Below, piece by piece: positions 23,502 through 64,000 of a DNA stretch of 64,000 nt (its first letter is position 1; every line of letters begins with the position of its first letter). A program made the translations under genes and the position numbers. The stretch is from Castor canadensis. Lineage: Eukaryota; Chordata; Mammalia; Rodentia; Castoridae. A model generated the notes under the pieces. The model saw nothing but the letters and a program-made list of their open reading frames with translations. It was not told where the DNA came from and did not search any database. The stretch is from positions 106,594,332 through 106,658,331 of the forward strand of contig NC_133398.1 in assembly GCF_047511655.1 (NCBI RefSeq). The letters are read 5' to 3'.

Positions 23502-26159
23502 CAGTCTTGCGTTCCCTGAACCCCTCCCCCACGCCGTAAAGGGGTCAATTGATAATGGATGAGCCATTTCTGCATATTTTAGAAATGTGTTATAAAACTA
23601 ATGGCTGATAACAGGGTGAATTTTACCAGGAGCTAGCGGTTAGTTTTTGTGTGCGCTGCTGACATTTCTTGATAATCTTTCTCCTGTGTCTCAGTCCTGG
23701 TAATATCAGATTGGGGACTCTACCTCTTCAGACATACTGAGAGAACATTTAACACACTACTGTCCTCTGCAGAACTGTTCTGAAAATGACAATTTTTTGT
23801 CCTTCCTAGTGTGACAAGTCAGATTTAGATTAAGAAATAAACTCATGGTGAGAACTAGCTCACCATAGCTTTACAGGAAAACTGGAAGCAGCACTGGTAA
23901 ACTCAGGTTCCCAGGAAATAGCACACTCAGAGCTACTTTAGGAAAAAGAGCCACTACTGATGTACCTGTGCAAGCCTAAGCGTGAGTGAAAAGGAAGGCA
24001 GTGGAAAACGGTTATGTTTCTTAGAAACCCTGAAGAGACAAGTTTATGGCAAAAGGATTTCAAGCTATTTTCACGATCTATGTGAAAACAATTCAGAATG
24101 CTACAACTCAATCTTGAGAAACTGAGAAGTTATTTATATTAACTTCAAGGGTTTAAAAATGCCTTCTGTCCTTTCACAGTATCATAACCTGCCTCAACAG
24201 TTTCAACATAAAAGCAGAATTCTCAAGTTTAATATAAAATCACCAAATCTTATAATGGGCTTTAAGTAGTTCACATGGTACATAAAGCTCAGTTTTCTCC
24301 ATGGAAGCATGAAGTCTGGTGATGGGGTATGGGGACAGGTTTGGGAAGGATGAGTAAACAGAGCCAGGAGTAAGCCTGTTCAGCTACTGTAATGGTCAAT
24401 GGAAAAGGGAGGGCAGAGAGTGGCTCCCCTACATCAGCACTACCAAGGACAGACTCCCCCAGTGCCCTTCATTAAAAACTAAGCAGAGAGAGTACCAACG
24501 TCATTTTTAGGCAATCTTATGTGACAAAACAATACCCAAATCTATTTGCCCCTTGGTTTAACCAAATCAGTCATAGCAAACCAAAGTGAGATGGGAGACT
24601 AAGAAGAATGGCTGCAGAAGCACACAGTTACCTAACTCTCTGAAACTCTGCAACCTAAAACTTTGCAATTAATTTTACGACACAGAACAAATGAATTACC
24701 ATAATAAAAACAAGGTATGACATTGTGTACTATGAGCCTAAGAAACTTAGGTTTTATAAAGGTACTAATTTGATACATTTAAAGTTATCTTTTAAAAAAA
24801 GTAACTTTCACTGGTTCTTATTATACAGACATAAATGCCTAAATAAAACCATTTTAATTATTAGCTCAGTTTGGAAATAGGAAAACTTTCTTATTATCAA
24901 CTCATGCAATAAGTTTACATAAAAATGATTCAGAGAATATTGCACTATTAATTCAAATCATCCCAGTGAGTAATTTAATTCTGGAGCATCAGCAGAGCAG
25001 TTTAGGGCCTGGGAACAAAACCAGGGGTCAGTCTACACCACCCCTGTAATTCTGGATCAGAGCCTCCACCCCTACCCCCTCTGCATCTGTAAAACAGGGA
25101 GGAAATGTGACTTCTCACTGGACTGTTAGGAACTAAATGAAAAAATTAGTGGCAAGAGCTTGTTACTGAGCAGTTACTAATGCTTTCTAGCGTGGAGTGC
25201 TGTTATCATCACAAGATTAACTGCAACCAAGAGAAGAAATGAGGAAAAGGGGGGCTCATCCCTCAACTCTCCCAGAGGGACAGCCTACTTCAAACCTGAC
25301 TGGTATTAGTTCACAAACTCCAGTCGTCAACTTCCCACTTTGAAACTGTTCTCGCTTTTATCACTTTTTTTGGGAAAATACAGCTGTAACCTTCAAAAGA
25401 TACCACGATAGTAACTAGTCTGCCTTCAGAAAGGAAGGTTAGGAAACCTAGACTGAACTGAGCACCAGCACAACCCAATGGCTAGGTACCCTCTCACACC
25501 CCACACCATAGCTATCTTCTGCCAGAGCCAGGCACACCCCTTCCTCTGTCTGCAGGCCACCTCAGTCTTGGTTCACAGCTGCTGCACCAACACAAGCCTG
25601 TAAGCCAGGTGTTCTGAAGCCCAACTGGCATTTATCCTTCACTAAGTATCAACCGTTCTCCTAAAAGTTCCTTTAGTCAAAATAAACTGGGAAACACTCT
25701 ACATTTTCCTTGCCAATTAAAATGACCAAGATTAAACACAGAACACATACAGGTGTTAATATTACCTTCATTTCTTTATCATTAAGAATGAATGCTTTTT
25801 ACTATTGAGTCTCACTGATGGGTATTTAATTATGAATAAAAGTATTGTAACCAATATCCAAAGAACAGATGTGAAAATATAAAAATACACATTACTGAAT
25901 TCAACTTAAAATAATTCCTTTAAGCTTAAAATCTTATGATAAAGTAAAACTTCTAATTCCAGTCAAATCATGAACTCTGATAGTTAAGATAGCTGGAACA
26001 ATGGTTATGGGGTCCCTATCCTTTCAGGTATTACTGAGTTACCATTAAAATCTATCTGTAGCTGACAGTTCATCACAGTGAAATGACTACTTGGATAAAA
26101 AGACTTTCTTGAGGTAGGTTTACCACATCACAATTTGCTTGGGAGCACAAAATCTACAG
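23502..26159. other. SINE-free intergenic flank downstream of SPIN1
   Basis: No SINE and no gene seen. A probable MIR lies at 25060-25220 ('ctctgcatctgtaaaacagg'). Confidence 0.5.
25060..25220 (+). mobile_element. MIR fragment
   Basis: 'ctgcatctgtaaaacaggga', then 'ggactgttaggaactaaatg' and 'gctgttatcatcac': MIR order, strongly diverged. Confidence 0.4.
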
Positions 26160-26180
26160 TCAGAAGTTGCACATAAAGGG

Positions 26181-26186
26181 TTTATT
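26181..26186 (-). promoter_or_regulatory. SPIN1: Candidate distal poly(A) signal AATAAA of SPIN1
   Basis: Plus-strand tttatt reads AATAAA on the gene strand. The predicted cleavage zone is about 26150-26171, followed by TG-rich sequence near 26140-26155. It is about 3.35 kb after the stop codon. Confidence 0.45.
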
Positions 26187-26802
26187 TTGAATGTTTTAAG
26201 GAAGGATGGGGTTACATCATAATTATAAAAATTACTTACAGAATTAACAGATTTATACTGTGTATACTTCTAAATGCAGAGAACAGGGAACTGTCTACAC
26301 ATTGTATAAAATAAAATTAAAACTAAAATTAAATTCAAGCTCGAAAGATGAGGTCATTTACCTAGTTTTAAAGTGTGAACACGAAGACCTCTGAACTATA
26401 CACATTCATTCAAACTGCACTAACGATGGAAAATACAGAGAGCGCAGCATTTCCAAGGAACCACAGACATTTCCACCATAATTATTTTCTTATAATAATT
26501 GTTCCTGTTTCATCTTTGGAGGACTTTCTTCTTCTTCTTTTTTTTTTTTTTTTTTAAGACAATCAGCTTAAGAGTGTTTTCAGGCACTACAATTTGTGAC
26601 AATCAGAACAGTCTTCTAATGGGTCTACAGTGTTCAGAGATTCAAGCCCAATGCACTTCGGGGTTTGGCACATAAAACAATAAAAATGTAATCTGGCTTA
26701 GAAGCAACTGTGATTTTTTTTTAAGAACGCACAGTCCCTTCAAATGCTGCATGACATATACAACTGGAAAATCACCTTCTGTTGGCACTACATTTGCTTC
26801 AC

Positions 26803-26809
26803 CAGTGCA
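26803..26809 (-). promoter_or_regulatory. miR-148/152-type seed match in the SPIN1 3' UTR
   Basis: The mRNA strand reads TGCACTG, complementary to the miR-148/152 seed, in a T/A-rich context. A 7-mer match alone has a high chance background, so this is weak. Confidence 0.25.
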
Positions 26810-27009
26810 TTTTTATCCTACAACCACTACAACAGCACAGTAAGCAAATATATAGGAAACTGAAAGCAAATAAAAATAAAGAAAAAAAAAACCTAAATAT
26901 CTTTAACATGCAATTTTAGTTAGTTACACTGAACATTCTACTTAGAATAGAGCATGCAAAAAGGATGGTCTGCTTTTAAAGTTCTTCTCTGAAGTTTTAC
27001 GTGGCAGCC

Positions 27010-27016
27010 TGACATC
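27010..27016 (-). promoter_or_regulatory. miR-489-type seed match in the SPIN1 3' UTR
   Basis: The mRNA strand reads GATGTCA here, the 7-mer complement of the human miR-489-3p seed as I remember it. Pairing extends to about 10 consecutive bases (plus strand tgacatcaca, 27010-27019). Repression of SPIN1 by miR-489 is something I recall from breast-cancer work, but I cannot confirm the same site. Confidence 0.35.
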
Positions 27017-27017
27017 A

Positions 27018-27035
27018 CACACGCACACACACACA
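27018..27035 (+). repeat. Short imperfect (CA)n
   Basis: Within the probable 3' UTR, (TG)n in the mRNA, next to the miR-489-like match. Confidence 0.75.
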
Positions 27036-27313
27036 ATACAATACTAGAGCAGGAAAATGAGAAAGGCCAATAAATTTTATACATAGATTCATGTCTTGTG
27101 TTGCCACAAGTTCCATGATAATTTTGGAAATTAATGTTGAATTCCTAGAACAAGGAATCAACATTTAGATACCAGAAAAATGCAAGCAATGCATGCAGAT
27201 CTGAAATATGAGCCTAAAATGAAGCCCAAGATACGTGGGCTTGGGAGCAGACTTAGTCACACCATCAACTGTGGTGTAAGCCACTGAAATAAAGAATGGG
27301 GGAAAAAAATGAG

Positions 27314-27356
27314 CCCACCCCTCCACCCCCGCCAAAAAAATACCCTTCCCCTTCCC
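27314..27356 (-). promoter_or_regulatory. G-run cluster (possible RNA G-quadruplex)
   Basis: On the mRNA strand the G runs of three or more lie at 27356-27354, 27351-27348, 27345-27343, 27330-27326, 27321-27318 and 27316-27314. Loops are mostly 1-4 nt with one of 12. Confidence 0.4.
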
Positions 27357-27394
27357 TCAAGCCCTCAAGGCAATAAAATGAACCAATGATTGAA

Positions 27395-27415
27395 ATCATC
27401 ATCATCATCATCATC
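27395..27415 (-). repeat. (ATC)7 trinucleotide repeat in the 3' UTR
   Basis: Seven perfect ATC units on the plus strand, (GAT)n in the mRNA. It is short enough to be stable but likely polymorphic. Confidence 0.9.
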
Positions 27416-27547
27416 ATGTTGCATTCCTCTAGAGACTGGGAGATAAGGGGTATATTAAGTTGCTTGCAGAAAAACCACAATGCAAGTCCTCAGATAATAC
27501 TACAAGTGTTTCAATTGACCCAACCCTCAGGATACTTCAAAAGGATC

Positions 27548-27553
27548 TTTTAT
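27548..27553 (-). promoter_or_regulatory. SPIN1: Candidate proximal poly(A) signal AATAAA of SPIN1
   Basis: Reads AATAAA on the gene strand about 2.0 kb after the stop, in the context gaaaaataaaag. A GGGTTGGGT stretch follows within about 30 nt, a plausible G/U-rich downstream element. Could give a shorter alternative 3' UTR. Confidence 0.3.
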
Positions 27554-28432
27554 TTTTCAGCCTGAAGTCACTGTACTGTGTTCTGCACTGTCTGCATGCT
27601 GCACACTCAACAATTCGTGCCACAAATGTCAGTATGGGCTCCAGGAGCCAGGCTCAGCTTTGAGATTTACATGCAGAGAGACACACAGCAGATCTGCAGG
27701 AAGACACCTGTTCACACACACATGAGAAGTGCCTAAGACTGGGGTATCACACGGCTTTGAGAAGCAAGCCCTGGCTGCCCATGGTGAAGTGCTGGGCACA
27801 GGGCAACTGCAATAGGAGACAGAGAACTGAGGTACTGTATTCACGTGGTGAGCACTTGCTACCATCGAAGAGCACAAGGCACACACCTTTGTGAAGGCCA
27901 AAATGGGCATCAAGCAGACCATGCACGGTTAGGATGTGCAATCATGGAATGACTTCTAACACTGAGAACAGCCCATACTTAGGAAAACACAGACTTCACA
28001 TCCAAACCTCTGGTGTTTGGTTGACAGCATGCACCCTGTGTAGGTTCTGCCCAAACTGTAGGTAAGATTTCCAATCTCTACAAGAGACTGGTTTCACATA
28101 CCTTCTTTCTCCTGGCTGTCAAGTTATCAGGGTTTTTCCAAAACAAAGTGAGAATAGCCATTTATCTATCAACCAACCATATTTGCAGTTCTATTTCAGT
28201 TTCAAACAACCGTATAGGAATAAACCATGAAAGAACTCTGGAGCAAAGGGCTGCTATTACACCCATGAGCCTTCTGTGACTGGCCTTCTATGGTACACAC
28301 CACTGACATGCAAAGCCCGAGGGCCACTGGAGGGAATCAGCCCACTTAACAACACACCCGGACATACACCACCAAAAAAGGTGTCAAAAGATTAAGCTGT
28401 TATTTGTGAGACATTCTTTGTGGAGAAAAGCC

Positions 28433-28455
28433 GGGCGGGAGAGGGCCGGGAAGGG
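28433..28455 (+). promoter_or_regulatory. Canonical G-quadruplex motif on the strand opposite SPIN1
   Basis: Five GGG runs at 28433, 28437, 28443, 28448 and 28453 with loops of 1, 3, 2 and 2 nt. It lies within the probable 3' UTR but on the template strand; the mRNA is C-rich here. Confidence 0.45.
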
Positions 28456-29089
28456 AAGAGGAGGCCTTCTCTGACCATAATCATGTATCGACAATAATAG
28501 TAATAAAAATTAAAATGTCCCAGAGAACTTGTTAGAAGGCAACGATGCCATTCTTAAAACTTACATTTCTAATATAAATGCACTGTTCTTCCAGGAACTT
28601 ACCACATACACACAAACCACTGATGCACTGTTGCCTTTTAAATCCATGTACTAAAATCCAGATTGCTGATTTGTACAAATAATGGACCAAATGTGCAGTC
28701 CAAAACACATCTCCATTATATCAGTGAACCAAGGACCTGGGCTTTACTTTAAAAAAGATTTATGATTAAAACATAAACAAAAACATTTACAAAGCTTAGA
28801 ACTGAAGGCAGCCTTTTATCCAGATGTCTCGGCAGTTTATCAAATTCTAATGTGGGTTATTAACTGCTCACAATGAAGTCATAATTGGACTTATGGTTGA
28901 AAGCCTCCAGACTGGAAAGGTGCTCTGAACTTCTGACCTTCCAAACAACATAAACGTCCCTATGTGCTTCCTGTGCCCTAATTTACTGCCACGGGTCAAG
29001 CACTCCTGTTAAACTGGAGAAAATTTTATCACCCCATCCCAATCCACGAGGAAAGGACTGCCAGTGGTGTGTGTGTGCACGTGTACTCT

Positions 29090-29114
29090 GTGTGTGTATA
29101 TATATATTATATAC
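29090..29114 (+). repeat. Compound (TG)/(TA) repeat
   Basis: 'tgtgtgtatatatatattat' in the 3' UTR; could form a weak hairpin. Confidence 0.7.
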
Positions 29115-29537
29115 GTAAGCACACAGATGTAGATATAGACAGGTAGATATAGATACGTATCTCTCAAAAAAGGCATTAACAAAATAACCAACTATGCTTG
29201 CATTGTGGCAGCAGAGTAAGATAATGTTAGAGTGAAGGGGGAAATGGTTAAGATCTATTCAGATTTAAATGACTATAGTTTCTTAACTTTACCAAACTTG
29301 CCTGTAACTCCCCTCCCAACAAACAAGACTTCTTGCAAGAGGAAAGAGTTTTCCTTACACAAAATGCTTTGTGTTCACATCAATCTGTACTATTCAGAAC
29401 AAAACCAGTTCTGCTGGCAGAGATTGTGGGTTCGCAGGGACATTTAAGCTTTCATTAAACTGGAAAGCAATCAAGTCTTTATGTCTACAAATTATACATT
29501 TAATAGTTCCACAAATTGGCAAAGTTCAGGATGACAT

Positions 29538-62232
<32,695 letters not shown>

Positions 62233-62266
62233 TCATCTGTATTTACGTGAGCAGCAGAGCTGCTTG
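62233..62266 (-). other. SPIN1: SPIN1 5' UTR segment preceding the start codon
   Basis: If splicing uses the acceptor ending at 62267 (minus-strand tttcaccctag), 34 nt of 5' UTR precede the ATG in this exon. If it uses the acceptor ending at 62237 (aaatacag), only 4 nt do. The first has the better pyrimidine tract, so I prefer it. The remaining 5' UTR and the promoter are not in the window. Confidence 0.5.
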
Positions 62267-63087
62267 CTAGGGTGAAAATTCAATATTCTCCAATTTGAAA
62301 CTTTCCACGGAATGTCAGTGTTCTTGTTAATCCACCATCCAAGTGTCTTTTTTACAAGTTCAGCAAAAATACGTGGAATCACAAGCACTCTGTAAAATAG
62401 TGAATTAGTTCATTACTAGAGCATCAAGACAGCAATATGCCTAAAGAGTCACTAAATATAACATAAAATGTATAAAACTATTTATTAGTAAAATGTACTT
62501 TTTCCTCAAAGCAATTAACTGTATTTCCTACAACCTGGATTCCTAAAACTGGACAAAGCGTTAGGGTATAAGGCAACATACCTTTTAAAAGAGGAAGCCA
62601 AGAACATCTTCGAGACCCAAGTTATTCAGAGACAACTGAAACATTTCCCAATATATCCTAATGCATTCTGCTGCTAGAAATCACAAAAGGTAGGTGATGG
62701 GATTTCAGAAAAGGTTTAGTTTAGCACAGCCCATCGCCAGACTAAACCACAAGCCAGAGTGCAAAAGCAAGCAACAGCAGCGTGTGGGTGTGCGGTCACT
62801 GAGGGATGCACAGCTGGGTGAAAGACAGGAGAAAGGATTACAGCCAACAAAGCTTCACTTTTCTCTTTCTGTTCCCAAGCTTGCAGAAACTAAAGGAAAG
62901 AGTCCAGTAATTTCAGAGAACATCAAAGAAACTTCATCACCCATACAGACATTAAGTCATTTTATGAAAGCAGCTTTATCATTTAGACTAAACTTGGCTC
63001 CAGAAATTTATAGCCCACATAATGAAACATATTTTCTTATATATTTCTCATACGATACACACCAAAAACCTACAAATTTCATTGAAA
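62267..63087. other. First in-window intron upstream of SPIN1 coding exon 1
   Basis: The 136-codon plus-strand frame 62694-63104 lies here and runs into a SINE. No recognisable product. Confidence 0.5.
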
Positions 63088-63170
63088 GAGGGCAGGCGGA
63101 ATGACTCAAGTGGCAGAACACCTGCCTAGCAAGTGTGGACGCCCTAAGTTCAAACCCCAATACTGTTGGG
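63088..63170 (+). mobile_element. ID-like monomer SINE
   Basis: 'gcggaatgactcaagtggca' to 'caaaccccaatactgttggg'. Confidence 0.87.
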
Positions 63171-63209
63171 GGAGGATTTCATTGCGTGTATCTGGCTCTC
63201 ATGTATTAA

Positions 63210-63293
63210 TCTTTTTTTTTTTTAGACAGTACTGGGGTTTCAACTGAGGGCTTATTCCTTGTGGGGAAGATGCTTCATACCACAGCTCCCAGC
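63210..63293 (-). mobile_element. ID-like SINE, diverged
   Basis: T12, 'cagtactggggtttcaactg' to 'accacagctcccagcc'. Confidence 0.78.
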
Positions 63294-63432
63294 CTTTGTG
63301 TAAATGCCCATAATTTGTTTATCTTTCACAAGTTACAAAATTACACAATGCCTAATTAAAAACCTAAAGTATAATAAAAAATCATTAAAATGATTAAAAT
63401 GTCTAATGAAGGAGAGAGAAATCAGTTTAACT

Positions 63433-63634
63433 TTTTTGGGGGGGTGGGATTGCTGGGATTTGAACTCAGGGCCTCATGTTTGCTAGGCAGGCACTCTACC
63501 ATTTAACCCACTCCACTAGCTCTTTTTTATGATGGTTTGTTTCAAGATAGGCTCTCTTGAACTATTTGCCAGGCCTGGCTTCAAACCTTGACCAAACTGG
63601 TCTCTGCCTCCCGGTGAACAACCAGCACCTGGCT
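63433..63634 (-). mobile_element. Composite SINE
   Basis: Left arm slightly deleted ('tgcctcccggtgaacaacca'). Confidence 0.88.
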
Positions 63635-63640
63635 CAGTTT

Positions 63641-63805
63641 AGGTTTTTTTTTTTTTTTTTTTTTTAAAGGTAAAAGTTCTGAACTAACCAGGAGTTGCAG
63701 TGTCCCTGAAGTTTCAAAGGCTGAGTTAGTTAGAAGAGTTGAGTCCAGGAAGTTGAGGTCAGCCTAAGCAATTTATCGATAACCTATCTCGAAAACATAA
63801 CCGTA
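63641..63805. mobile_element. T-run plus degraded B1-like arm
   Basis: T26 at 63641-63665, then 'gaggtcagcctaagcaattt' and 'ataacctatctcgaaaacat', a plus-strand B1-like remnant. Confidence 0.55.
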
Positions 63806-63869
63806 CTAAAATACATAAGCCTTTTTAAAAATCATTGAATAAAAATAGATTAAAAATCAATGGTTTTAT

Positions 63870-63957
63870 AATTAATTCAACAAATATCCACTAAGTGCTT
63901 AGTGTTGGAAACTTAGGTTGGAGGGAAGATAGTAAACCGTAAACAAATAAGAAAGCA
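63870..63957 (-). mobile_element. L2 tail, antisense
   Basis: 'attcaacaaatatccactaa' followed by 'gtgcttagtgttggaaac', the reversed L2 3' end. Confidence 0.5.
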
Positions 63958-64000
63958 GGGTTGATGATGTGGCCCAGTACTGGACAGCTTGCCTGGCAGA
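63958..64000 (+). mobile_element. ID-like SINE cut by the window end
   Basis: 'gggttgatgatgtggcccag' start of the unit; continues past the edge. Confidence 0.7.

Larger units (their letters stand above)
26160..29537 (-). other. SPIN1: Probable SPIN1 3' UTR (about 3.3 kb)
   Basis: The sequence after the stop codon is free of SINEs, unlike the introns and the more distal flank. The distal end is set by the AATAAA at 26186-26181, with TG-rich sequence (tgtagattttgtg) beyond it. A proximal AATAAA at 27553-27548 would give a 3' UTR of about 2 kb. The SPIN1 mRNA as I recall it has a UTR of roughly 3 kb, which fits the distal site. Inside are an (ATC)7 repeat, G-run clusters, an A18 tract on the mRNA strand and a miR-489-like match. 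Confidence 0.55.

Noticed and set aside
1..26160. NXNL2, the next gene downstream of SPIN1 in human
   Set aside because: I searched by eye for its thioredoxin-like coding sequence and saw none; in human the distance is larger than the flank available here.
62694..63104. 136-codon plus-strand open frame
   Set aside because: No recognisable domain; it ends inside an ID-like SINE and lies within an intron of SPIN1 on the other strand.

Overview
This is a mammalian nuclear genome window, almost certainly from a rodent. It has spliced exons with GT-AG borders, AT-rich non-coding DNA, and a very high density of short interspersed repeats. These repeats combine a 7SL/B1-like left arm with an ID-like tRNA-derived right arm. 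From memory that arrangement and its consensus (a 'ggctggtggagtggctcaag' right arm) look like beaver or a related castorimorph rather than mouse, rat or squirrel. The species call is an inference.

The one protein-coding gene is SPIN1 (spindlin 1), a histone-methylation reader, on the minus strand. All five coding exons are present: 62181-62232, 53115-53163, 38574-38827, 33146-33379 and 29538-29737. Their lengths sum to 789 nt, which is 262 codons plus a TAG stop. The frame is open across every junction and each intron has a GT...AG pair. Exons 3, 4 and 5 each carry about one of the three Tudor-like Spin/Ssty repeats, and the aromatic-cage residues of repeats 1 and 2 are intact. The 5' non-coding exon(s) and promoter must lie beyond base 64000. 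A 3' UTR of about 3.3 kb probably runs from 29537 down to about 26160.

Layout. Bases 1-26160 are intergenic DNA downstream of SPIN1: composite SINEs, antisense LTR-like blocks (about 3.1-3.6, 4.8-6.2 and 10.7-11.5 kb), L1 3' ends (1.5, 9.7-10.3 and 13.0-15.4 kb, the last with a reverse-transcriptase remnant), MaLR LTRs (15.4, 16.9 and 22.5 kb) and old MIR/L2 pieces. Bases 23502-29791 hold no recognisable SINE, and this gap coincides with the probable 3' UTR and its flank. Bases 29738-62180 are SPIN1 introns of 3.4, 4.8-5.2, 14.3 and 9.0 kb, full of SINEs plus several L1, L2, MIR and MLT1-like remnants. Bases 62237-64000 are the start of the 5'-most intron in the window.

No tRNA gene, rRNA, CRISPR array or prokaryotic-type system is visible, and I found no convincing undescribed system. 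The most useful observations concern SPIN1 regulation: an ATGAATGA start with an overlapping out-of-frame ATG, a miR-489-like site and G-quadruplex candidates in or opposite the 3' UTR, a U-rich tract behind one donor site, and a SINE A-tail close to the last branch site. Repeat boundaries are by eye, and family names are from memory.
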